Source: Nitrospinaceae bacterium (GTDB taxonomy: Bacteria; Nitrospinota; Nitrospinia; Nitrospinales; VA-1). From it: a DNA stretch of 7,902 nucleotides. How positions within the stretch are numbered: position 1 is the stretch's first letter; every line of letters starts with the position of its first letter. The notes under the pieces are model-generated. The model made no database searches and was not told the DNA's origin. It saw only the letters and a program-made list of their open reading frames with translations. A program made the position numbers and the translations under genes. The DNA is taken from assembly GCA_029937655.1 (NCBI GenBank), contig JAPYPK010000066.1:1-7902 (forward strand), given 5' to 3'. Of this stretch, positions 1-6,280 are shown piece by piece.

Positions 1-25
1 TTATCTTATCTTATCTTAACTTAAG
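1..25. repeat. Short TTATC pentamer tandem repeat at window edge
   Basis: Three exact TTATC units are followed by two degenerate units (TTAAC, TTAAG). The array begins at the first base of the window, so it may extend further left. It lies about 110 bases upstream of the nfu start. No function can be assigned; it may be simple low-complexity intergenic DNA or the edge of a longer variable tract. Confidence 0.5.
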
Positions 26-133
26 TAATTTGATCCAGTTTGGACCTTAATATGAGTTATACTAAAATCAATCAGGACTATTAATTTTTGCCGATACTAC
101 CTTGACTCGGCATGCTTTTTAAAAAAATAACCA

Positions 134-799
134 GTGAAACTCAGCGACGTTTTAGCACTTCAAAAGAAAAAAAAAACAACGAGTAATTCAGAAAAAAAGA
201 CTCGACCTAAGGCAACTCCTGTTGCAAAAGGAAAATCAGAGATAAAGGTTGTTCGCACTAGGGAAACCCCTAATCCAAGCGCATTGCAATTTGTGCTTAA
301 TTCGCAAATAGTGGAACATGGTAATCTTTCATATGAATCGAAAAAAGATTGCGGGGAAGATCAACTATGCAAAATTTTATTCGACAAACCCGAAGTTAAG
401 ACAGTTTTTATTATGGATAACTTCATAACAGTAACTAAAGTAGATGATGTTAGCTGGAATCCTCTTAAGGAACAAGTTTGGAAAACGATTGACTCAAATG
501 TGACATTATATAAAAGTGACAAAGGTGCCAAACTAAATATTGATGTGGAAAAATTCTTGTCTTTGTCGAATGATGAGAAACTCGACGCCGTAGAAATGGT
601 TCTTGATCGCTCAATTCGAAAGAACCTTGCCCAAGATGGGGGTGGGGTTGAGGTGAAAGGAATTAACGGAAATATAGTAGAAATTCTTTATCAAGGTGCC
701 TGCGGAAGTTGTCCAACCTCCTCGACCGGAACCCTTCAATATATCCAGACTCAAATTCGTCAACAACTGCATAAAGATCTAGAAGTAAAATCAGTCTAA
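134..799 (+). CDS. nfu: Nfu-type iron-sulfur cluster scaffold/carrier protein (Nfu_N + NifU C-terminal domain)
   Basis: Predicted cytoplasmic Fe-S scaffold/carrier that delivers a [4Fe-4S] cluster to apo-proteins. Residues 1-37 are a lysine-rich, low-complexity extension. Residues about 38-120 match the Nfu N-terminal domain (TPNP near 45-48, VKTVF at 88-92, FITVTK at 97-102, then a W-x-x-L stretch). Residues about 145-221 match the NifU C-terminal domain (QDGGGVEV at 167-174, YQGACGSCP around 186-194). The CxxC pair C190/C193 is the expected cluster ligand across a dimer. In NFU1, seven residues run from the second Cys through the conserved TL; here there appear to be eight, a possible one-residue insertion. 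Start: GTG at 134 is the first usable codon after an in-frame TAA at 128-130; no clear Shine-Dalgarno is visible. The gene is convergent with the small membrane-protein gene and shares its terminator. No other Fe-S genes are nearby. The family is secure; the exact client is unknown. Confidence 0.9.
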   Translation: MKLSDVLALQKKKKTTSNSEKKTRPKATPVAKGKSEIKVVRTRETPNPSALQFVLNSQIVEHGNLSYESKKDCGEDQLCKILFDKPEVKTVFIMDNFITVTKVDDVSWNPLKEQVWKTIDSNVTLYKSDKGAKLNIDVEKFLSLSNDEKLDAVEMVLDRSIRKNLAQDGGGVEVKGINGNIVEILYQGACGSCPTSSTGTLQYIQTQIRQQLHKDLEVKSV

Positions 800-846
800 A
801 ACCTGACACCCATGTTTTCCAGGTTGTTGTTGCATTTTTTTATAAA

Positions 847-881
847 AAAAGCCGACAAATCCAAAAGGATTTTCGGCTTTT
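847..881. terminator. Bidirectional rho-independent terminator
   Basis: A long stem with an AAAA loop at 863-866. The left arm 847-862 pairs with the right arm 867-881 with only C856 bulged out, and the GC core is GCCGA/TCGGC. The stem is flanked by A7 (844-850) on the left, which reads as T7 on the minus strand, and by TTTT on the right followed by a second T run (887-891). It lies between the convergent nfu (+) and the small membrane-protein gene (-), so it can end both transcripts. The minus-strand T tract is the better of the two. Confidence 0.88.
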
Positions 882-911
882 AATAGTTTTTCGGGATGCT
901 CACCAGATAGA

Positions 912-923
912 GGGTTATAACCC
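912..923. other. 12-bp perfect palindrome GGGTTATAACCC
   Basis: A perfect inverted repeat without a loop lies between the bidirectional terminator and the stop codon of the minus-strand small membrane-protein gene. With no spacer it would make a poor RNA hairpin. The adjoining A run (925-931) is on the wrong side to help a minus-strand terminator. It could be a binding site for a dimeric protein, or chance; nothing else supports a role. Confidence 0.25.
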
Positions 924-936
924 CAAAAAAAGCGTG

Positions 937-1305
937 CTATGCGGCATTTTTATCTCTCAATTCTAGTTTGAATAATGCTTCTTGTTCCTTAGCATTTTGA
1001 TAGTTTGTGTTATCTTTTGAAGGCTTTTCTTTGTCTGGGTTATAGCTTGTATTTTTACTTAAATTAAAGTTTGTTCCGTTCCAAACCCAGCCAGCAATAC
1101 GCGCAAAAAAAACAGAACTCACATAAAGAAGTGACCATATAGAAAAAAAAGATATAAATAGTGTTAATGCGATCTTTCTAGCTCCCCAGCCTTCGATTCC
1201 ATGAAGAATTGAGTTTAGTGGGTGTAAATATATAAAAAATACCCCAAGCAGTGTTAGTGGTAACAAAACAGTCCCAATCCGACCAAATTTTCTAGCGATA
1301 TCCAT
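937..1305 (-). CDS. Small two-helix membrane protein of unknown function
   Basis: I do not recognise this 122-residue protein. It has a short basic N-terminus, a hydrophobic helix at about 11-29, a short loop, and a second hydrophobic helix at about 45-69. An aromatic segment (GWVWNG, 72-77) follows, then a charged, Asn/Lys/Glu-rich tail (about 80-122). The layout suggests an inner-membrane protein with a two-helix hairpin and a soluble C-terminal tail, probably on the cytoplasmic side. It has no cysteines and no catalytic-looking motif. The ATG at 1305 has a good AGAGG ribosome site eight bases upstream (plus-strand 1314-1318), which supports both the start and the reality of the gene. It ends with TAG and transcribes toward the shared terminator. 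A TATAAC box lies just upstream (1326-1331), but no convincing -35 goes with it. It appears monocistronic. Confidence 0.7.
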   Translation of the reverse strand: MDIARKFGRIGTVLLPLTLLGVFFIYLHPLNSILHGIEGWGARKIALTLFISFFSIWSLLYVSSVFFARIAGWVWNGTNFNLSKNTSYNPDKEKPSKDNTNYQNAKEQEALFKLELRDKNAA

Positions 1306-1901
1306 AATTTTAGCCTCTATTTTTGGTTATAGATCAATGTTTTTTTGAGCTACTGAAGTAATAAGTTTAGAAGTAGCCGAGTTTATTAACGACTCATTGC
1401 TTTTGTTTTTCCTAACTTGTGGCGGACCCATAACATCAGTAAATAATAGCGCATCTGTATGTCCCTCTTAGCTATTCTGATTCTTAAATCCAATAGTTGG
1501 TTCATAGCGTATTTCTCTTTCTGATATATTAAATTCAATACAATAATAACTATAGGCTAGCACATATCCCTTTATAAATCAATATGTTGTAATGTTTATA
1601 TTCTTTGTAACGCATTTGAGGTTTTGATTTTGCTAGATCTAAAATATCCCTAATTAAGTGAATATAAATTCAATGACAGCACCCGGGTATTAGCTTCTAG
1701 GTTTTTTTTTGAATATTGTTTTGAGAATCAATAGATAAAATCTAACGAGTCGGGAGCAAAAATACATGGAGAGAACTTAAATCGTTGGATAGATTGTTTG
1801 AAAATAAATTTCTATAGACGTTGATTTCGGGATGTTGGAAGCAAAAACTGGGGATATCTATTATTTTGGAATAAGATTATTTTTAGCCTGAAAACCTTGG
1901 T
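1306..1901. other. Long intergenic region without a supportable gene
   Basis: About 600 AT-rich bases separate two minus-strand genes. I read both strands and found only peptides of about 20 codons or fewer without good ribosome sites. The longest is a hydrophobic 21-codon frame at 1459-1524. Visible elements are a possible plus-strand promoter (TTGAGG at 1616-1621, 18 bases, TAAAAT at 1640-1645), an 8-base ACCCGGGT palindrome at 1681-1688, and a T9 run at 1702-1710 with no strong stem before it. No clear terminator follows the AsmA-like gene. The stretch could hold a small RNA, long leader/trailer sequence, or the remains of a decayed gene; none is demonstrated. Confidence 0.55.
1616..1645 (+). 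promoter_or_regulatory. Weak candidate sigma70-like promoter inside the empty intergenic region
   Basis: TTGAGG (1616-1621) and TAAAAT (1640-1645) are 18 bases apart. The -35 matches the consensus at four positions and the -10 at five. A transcript starting near 1652 would reach the T9 run at 1702-1710 after roughly 55 bases, but the stem before that run is poor. In DNA this AT-rich such matches arise often by chance, so this is only a pointer. Confidence 0.2.
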
Positions 1902-4097
1902 CTAATTATTTAAAAAGTCCATAGGTTCACTAAATAGGGTTTTTTCTTCTTTTGGGATCAGTTTAGGTTTTCTCCAAGTGCCATCAAGGTTAAAGTGGGT
2001 TTCGGTTAGAGTATCCTTTAGTTCATTCTTAAAGATATCACTAAGTAATGGTGCCGCCTTGGTTATGCTGTTTAATAATTGCATGGGAGTTACCTTAATT
2101 TTTCCATCTAGTGCTCCGGATACCAAATTGGCAGTTGCCGAAGCAGAAAGGTTGATTTGCGGTCCTTTGAGTTCAAAGTTGTTGGTAGAGGTTTTTCCTT
2201 TCCAAACTTTAAAGTCACCTATCAATGTGTCATAGCGTAGTCCAAATTTTTTAGAAATAACCGCTATAGAACTAAGCGGTGGTATCAGTTCATCTATCAT
2301 CCACAAAGAAGAATTTATATTCCCATTTTTAACTTCAAAGCCAAATTTCCCTGAAAGACCATCAGCGATATGAGAAAGGTATACGTCTTCGCCTTTTTGT
2401 TGAATTGTTTTTACTGTATTGAAGTTTCCTTGAAACATTCCCTTGAAGAGACCGGAACCTTCCACCTTTCCTTTTAAAAAATCTGAGAGGAAAAGTTTGT
2501 TGCCATCGATACGTATTACATAAGTATTAGGTTTCGGGCGGTAATGGCCTGAAAATTGAATAATGCCATTAGGGGGAACGATGCGTCCGTTGTTAAATGT
2601 AAATTTTCCCGGAGAGATTTTTAGTTTAGTTCTGACAGAACTAAGTAATATGTTATTAAACTGTAAGTCATCAAACTGAACACGTGCATGAGTTTGATAA
2701 GGGAGTTTCTTAGAAAAACTAAACGTAACTTGTTTTGCAGTATAAGGAGTTTCATGCTCCAACGAGAGGTCATTTATTTCCAGTTTACCGTGTGTCCGTA
2801 TACCTTTATCTAAGGAACTCTGAGTTTTTATGGATCCATTGGCAGTTCCGGTTACAGGTGCCCATTTATCCAAAGGGTTAAATCTTATTGAAGAAAAATC
2901 CAACTCATCAAACTTTGTCTCTGTAGTATATGTCCCAGTCAAAGACCCTCTAAGGAGATCAGGTAGAGTAGCGATAATGTTAGATTGAATGGTCCCACCC
3001 CAAAGGATCCCACTAACTTTATAGTTCAAGATACCATTTTCCCATATGCCGTTAGCGTCGATATTATAAAAGGGTATACTCCCGATTTTATTGGTTTTAG
3101 GAGTTAAAAGTTCAAGGTTTTCGGTTTTAAACCCACTTTTTATCACAATCTCTTTGAGTGGATTTTCGTTTAATTCAACAATTCCTTTCAAATCAATAAA
3201 TACTTTTTCTATCTGCCCTGATTTAAATTTGATAGGGATTGAATTTGGATAGAACAAAGTCTGTGCAATAGTATTGATTTGTTTTGCAGCTATAGGGGCA
3301 GACTCTAGCTCGGAACTTATAGAGACTTTTTTAGCTAAAAAATTATTAGCTTTTAGCGTTCCACTGAAACTTACGCCTTCAACCTCAAGGTGGGATACCT
3401 CTCCATTGATATTAATCTCATTAGGTGTTGGGTTAATAAGATCAAGACGAGCGCTTAAACTTATAGGGATATTTTTTGCAGGAAGCAAATCGAGTTTAGG
3501 TCGAACAAGTAAAAGTTCGGCGTTTTTTACTTCAATTATACGAAGTGATAAATTTTGGTTCTCAAAGAGATTGCGTAAAGATGTAAATATACTTACTTCA
3601 GTTGCGGGGATTTCAGTTGGCTGTGAATTTTCTGTATTCTTAGGGTTTGCCAAGCTCAGTTGGCTAAGGGCACGCATATTTTTAATAATCTTTGGTGAAT
3701 CAATTGACCCTGCCTTTGGCTTCAAGGTAACGTTCATTGTTGGGTTGACCAAAATTATTTTTCTTATTTTCAATTGACCATTCATTAGAGGTTTGAGTTT
3801 TGCGTTAAGAAAAATTTTTTTAGCTGAAAAAAATTGCTGAGAATTGTCTTTAGATCCAACCTTCAAACCACTTCCACGAAGACTTAAACCGCTTGAAAGA
3901 CTAAGGTTTAATGATTCTATTTCGATGGTCAATCCGGTTATTTTGCTTAGTTCCTTTATGATGGGTTTACGCAAAAAATCCAGGTCTATAGAAAAAACTC
4001 CAAAAAGAGTAACTCCCAGAATTATGCCGGCGATAACGGTAAGCCTAGTGTTTTTCTTCAATTTTGTGGTTTTAAGCACTTTTGCTAGATTAGGCAT
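1902..4097 (-). CDS. AsmA/YhdP-family envelope protein
   Basis: A 731-residue protein with a positively charged N-terminus, one membrane helix at about 19-37 and a long, beta-rich remainder expected in the periplasm. The segment after the helix (FLRKPIIKELSKITG, then repeated S/L/G strands ending in SGLKVG) is the typical AsmA N-terminal pattern. Residues about 570-715 have the AsmA-like C-terminal layout: a GFEVKNGNI strand, a helix with ELIPPLSSI, then GDFKVWKGK, GPQINLSASA, LDGKIKVTP and a final LDGTWRKPKLIP strand. AsmA proteins (AsmA, TamB, YhdP) are thought to bridge the periplasm and move phospholipids between membranes, or to control outer-membrane composition. The substrate here is unknown. 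The ATG at 4097 follows an in-frame TAA only four codons upstream; a weak GAG ribosome site lies six bases before it. It is transcribed away from the exporter operon. It is shorter than YhdP and TamB and near AsmA in size, so full bridging of the periplasm is uncertain. Confidence 0.82.
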   Translation of the reverse strand: MPNLAKVLKTTKLKKNTRLTVIAGIILGVTLFGVFSIDLDFLRKPIIKELSKITGLTIEIESLNLSLSSGLSLRGSGLKVGSKDNSQQFFSAKKIFLNAKLKPLMNGQLKIRKIILVNPTMNVTLKPKAGSIDSPKIIKNMRALSQLSLANPKNTENSQPTEIPATEVSIFTSLRNLFENQNLSLRIIEVKNAELLLVRPKLDLLPAKNIPISLSARLDLINPTPNEININGEVSHLEVEGVSFSGTLKANNFLAKKVSISSELESAPIAAKQINTIAQTLFYPNSIPIKFKSGQIEKVFIDLKGIVELNENPLKEIVIKSGFKTENLELLTPKTNKIGSIPFYNIDANGIWENGILNYKVSGILWGGTIQSNIIATLPDLLRGSLTGTYTTETKFDELDFSSIRFNPLDKWAPVTGTANGSIKTQSSLDKGIRTHGKLEINDLSLEHETPYTAKQVTFSFSKKLPYQTHARVQFDDLQFNNILLSSVRTKLKISPGKFTFNNGRIVPPNGIIQFSGHYRPKPNTYVIRIDGNKLFLSDFLKGKVEGSGLFKGMFQGNFNTVKTIQQKGEDVYLSHIADGLSGKFGFEVKNGNINSSLWMIDELIPPLSSIAVISKKFGLRYDTLIGDFKVWKGKTSTNNFELKGPQINLSASATANLVSGALDGKIKVTPMQLLNSITKAAPLLSDIFKNELKDTLTETHFNLDGTWRKPKLIPKEEKTLFSEPMDFLNN

Positions 4098-4108
4098 CAG
4101 GAACTCAA

Positions 4109-4136
4109 GTTATAAGCGAAATTTGCCGATTTTGAA
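4109..4136 (-). promoter_or_regulatory. Candidate promoter for the AsmA-like gene
   Basis: On the minus strand, TTCAAA (plus-strand 4131-4136) and TATAAC (4109-4114) are 16 bases apart. The initiation point would fall only a few bases before the ATG at 4097, leaving almost no leader, so the ribosome would depend on a near-leaderless start. An alternative -35-like TTGTTT lies farther upstream but lacks a well-spaced -10. This is a weak call. Confidence 0.3.
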
Positions 4137-4185
4137 GGCATTGTGGATATAGATAACAATATAAAAAACAAGGTATTTGCCCTGC

Positions 4186-4214
4186 GTGACTTATTTTCGA
4201 TGTGTTAATATCAT
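4186..4214 (+). promoter_or_regulatory. Sigma70-like promoter of the exporter operon
   Basis: GTGACT (4186-4191) and TATCAT (4209-4214) are separated by exactly 17 bases. The -10 matches the TATAAT consensus at five of six positions and the -35 matches TTGACA at four. Transcription would begin near 4221, giving a leader of about 33 bases before the adaptor ATG at 4254. The position in the divergent intergenic region, just upstream of a tightly packed operon, supports it. No obvious operator palindrome overlaps it. Confidence 0.55.
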
Positions 4215-4253
4215 ATTAAATCTACTATTACAAAATTTAAAGAAAAACATGCA

Positions 4254-5546
4254 ATGAGGACAACCGGGAAATTTCTTAGGTTTGCCGTTATTACAATTTG
4301 CTTAGGCTTTGTCGTGTTATTAGCCCGTGAGGGGGGATTTTCCTCTGTTTGGAAAGACCTCCAAGGGTTATTTCCTGGAAAGAAAGAGCATAAGCTGACT
4401 TTTTCAGATTACAAGTTTAAGCCTGTCATTCGCAAGGATATTTATCAAAAAGTTTTAGCGACTGGTACCGTGACTTTAAAGACAGGGGCCGAGGTGAAAA
4501 TTGGCGCGCGTATTTCTGGGCAGTTAGAAAAGCTTATGGTTAAAATTGGTGACATCGTCAGGGCAGGCGATAAGATAGCAAGAATCGAACATGAGGATCT
4601 ATTGGCGAGAGGAGCTCAGTATCGAGCTGACCTCATGGCAGAAGAAGCGCGTCTAACAAAAATTAGAGAAGAAGGTCCTCTTGAAATAAATAAATTAAAA
4701 GCAGGATTGGAAGAGCTTAACGCGCAGATTAGTTTGGCGCAAAAAATGCTTTCGCGTAATCAGGCTCTAAGGCAAAAGGGTTTTGTTTCAGAATCTGTTG
4801 TTGATGAAGCTGATGAGCGTCTATTAGTACTCAACGCAAAAATTAATTTGGTAGAAGAGGAAATAAAGCTTGAAGAAGTTCGTTTGAAAAACGACATTCG
4901 CCTTCAGGAAGCTAAGATTGAAAAAGCTCTTGCCAATATACTCGAAGAAGAAACCCAACTGTCTTATGCCACTATCACAGCACCAATTGATGGTGTTGTA
5001 GCATTTGTTTCTACTCAAGAAGGTGAAACTGTTGTAGCAAGTATGAGTGCTCCTACATTTGTTACTCTAATCGATTTAAAAAAACTAGAAGTAACAGCGT
5101 TTGTAGATGAAACAGATATTGGGAAAATAAAAGACAGACAAAAAACAAGGTTCACTGTAGATGCATTTCCAAAAAAATTTTTTCAAGCAGAAATTCGTGA
5201 GATTCACCCTAAAGCCGTGATCAAGGATAATGTTGTCAATTACGAAGTTATGTTAGAAATTTCAAAAAAAAATATTTCTCTATTGAGACCTGAGATGACA
5301 GCTAACATAGTAATAACAACGGGTATTCATGAGGATGTGTTGACTATTCCTCGAGGTGCTGTCAAAAGGTCAGGTAAAAAGTCCTTTGCTGTGATGAAGA
5401 CAGAGATTGCATTGTCAGAAAACCCGATTGAATTAGGATGGCGTGATGGAGATGCTCAAGAAGTTGTATCTGGACTCAACGATGGTGACCAAGTAGGAAT
5501 TCTCATTAAACCAAAAAAGAAAAAACGAGGTAGGCGTAGGCGGTGA
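4254..5546 (+). CDS. MacA-type periplasmic adaptor (membrane-fusion protein) of an ABC exporter
   Basis: This 430-residue HlyD/MacA-family adaptor would link an inner-membrane ABC exporter to the outer membrane. A single N-terminal helix (about 9-23) anchors it. The two lipoyl half-motifs lie at about 79-112 (GARISGQLEKLMVKIGD, then AGDKIARI) and 238-272 (YATITAPIDGVVAFV and following). Between them is a long, charged alpha-helical hairpin (about 115-236). A beta-barrel follows (about 277-360) and a membrane-proximal domain (about 361-417). The TITAPIDGVV segment and the DETDIGKI segment are characteristic of MacA-like adaptors. The protein ends in an unusual basic tail (420-430, ten of eleven residues Lys or Arg). 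The start at 4254 gives the expected membrane anchor, but its ribosome site is weak (an A-rich stretch only). An overlapping ATG-CAA-TGA lies at 4249-4257. It is the first gene of the operon and its stop overlaps the ATPase start. The substrate is not deducible. Confidence 0.9.
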   Translation: MRTTGKFLRFAVITICLGFVVLLAREGGFSSVWKDLQGLFPGKKEHKLTFSDYKFKPVIRKDIYQKVLATGTVTLKTGAEVKIGARISGQLEKLMVKIGDIVRAGDKIARIEHEDLLARGAQYRADLMAEEARLTKIREEGPLEINKLKAGLEELNAQISLAQKMLSRNQALRQKGFVSESVVDEADERLLVLNAKINLVEEEIKLEEVRLKNDIRLQEAKIEKALANILEEETQLSYATITAPIDGVVAFVSTQEGETVVASMSAPTFVTLIDLKKLEVTAFVDETDIGKIKDRQKTRFTVDAFPKKFFQAEIREIHPKAVIKDNVVNYEVMLEISKKNISLLRPEMTANIVITTGIHEDVLTIPRGAVKRSGKKSFAVMKTEIALSENPIELGWRDGDAQEVVSGLNDGDQVGILIKPKKKKRGRRRR

Positions 5547-6280
5547 AAATTTCTAAAATAATAGAAATTGATTCGATTATTAAGACATACAAAAACGAAG
5601 GACTGGAAACCAATGTTTTGAAGGGGGTCTCTATTTCTGTTGATGAAGGGGACTACGTTAGTATTGTTGGCCCTTCTGGATCTGGTAAAAGTACCTTGAT
5701 GACAATCTTGGGATGCTTGAATCAGGCGACGGGTGGAACTTACCTACTTGATGGAGAAGAAGTAGGGAAACTTAGAGATTCTGAGTTATCCCGAATTCGC
5801 AATGAAAAAATTGGTTTTGTTTTTCAGGCATTTCATCTGCTTCCTGGTGTTTCTGCATTTGATAATGTGATGATGCCCCTTATTTATTGTGATAAAACCC
5901 CTGCCGATGCTAAAGAGAGGGTCAAACAGGTTTTGATTCGAGTGGGGCTAGAACATAGAATGTCTCATACTCCTGGTCAACTTTCAGGTGGTGAACAACA
6001 ACGAGTCACAATAGCACGGTCTTTGATTAATGATCCAAAAATTATTCTTGCTGATGAGCCAACGGGAAATCTGGACTCAAAAAATGGAGCAGAAATAATG
6101 AGTGTCTTTGATCATTTGAATGCTGAAGGGAGAACTATAATTATAATCACTCACGACCCTATTATTAGCGAGCACGCGAGGCGTATTCTCACGTTGAGAG
6201 ACGGACAGATTGTATCGGATGAAATCAATGAGAATTTTAAAAAATCTCGGGCAGGCATTGCGCGGGTTGCAGTTAAATAA
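5543..6280 (+). CDS. ABC transporter ATPase, LolD/MacB nucleotide-binding type
   Basis: This 245-residue cytoplasmic ATPase powers the exporter encoded around it. All core motifs are intact: Walker A GPSGSGKST at 43-51, Q-loop Gln95 (VFQAFHLLP), signature LSGGEQ at 147-152, Walker B IILADE at 167-172 with catalytic Glu172, D-loop NLDS at 176-179 and switch His204. The FHLLPGVSAFDNVMMP segment is typical of the LolD/MacB/FtsE group. The start is a GTG at 5543 that overlaps the adaptor's TGA (GTGA), implying translational coupling; a GAGG lies about 12 bases upstream, rather far. In MacB this domain is fused to the permease; here it is a separate gene, as in LolD. The last ~17 codons overlap the permease gene in another frame, so the C-terminal tail after GQIVSDE is doubly constrained. 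Confidence 0.95.
   Translation: MKISKIIEIDSIIKTYKNEGLETNVLKGVSISVDEGDYVSIVGPSGSGKSTLMTILGCLNQATGGTYLLDGEEVGKLRDSELSRIRNEKIGFVFQAFHLLPGVSAFDNVMMPLIYCDKTPADAKERVKQVLIRVGLEHRMSHTPGQLSGGEQQRVTIARSLINDPKIILADEPTGNLDSKNGAEIMSVFDHLNAEGRTIIIITHDPIISEHARRILTLRDGQIVSDEINENFKKSRAGIARVAVK

Noticed and set aside
30..63. Possible nfu promoter using TTGATC or TTGGAC with TATACT at 58-63
   Set aside because: The spacings are 22 and 12 bases, both outside the sigma70 range; no better pair was found before the GTG start.
800..825. Inverted repeat AACCTG / CAGGTT just after the nfu stop
   Set aside because: Only six pairs with a 14-base loop, and the T run begins about ten bases later; the hairpin at 847-881 is far better.
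1459..1524. Hydrophobic 21-codon frame (MSLLAILILK...) in the intergenic region, resembling a small membrane peptide
   Set aside because: No Shine-Dalgarno, no clear promoter and a length expected by chance.
889..1834. Ten-base sequence TTTCGGGATG shared at 889-898 and 1825-1834
   Set aside because: Two copies of a 10-mer with no extended similarity in flanking bases are not evidence of a repeat family.
1978..2235. 85-codon plus-strand frame antisense to the end of the AsmA-like gene
   Set aside because: Antisense shadow with no domain.
3274..3777. 167-codon open frame on the plus strand inside the AsmA-like gene
   Set aside because: It lies wholly antisense to a well-supported family protein and its translation shows no recognisable domain, so it is a shadow frame.
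3844..4152. 102-codon plus-strand frame across the start of the AsmA-like gene
   Set aside because: It is mostly antisense to that gene's membrane anchor and N-terminal domain and has no recognisable features.
4824..5018. 64-codon minus-strand frame inside the adaptor gene
   Set aside because: Antisense to the coiled-coil coding region; a shadow.
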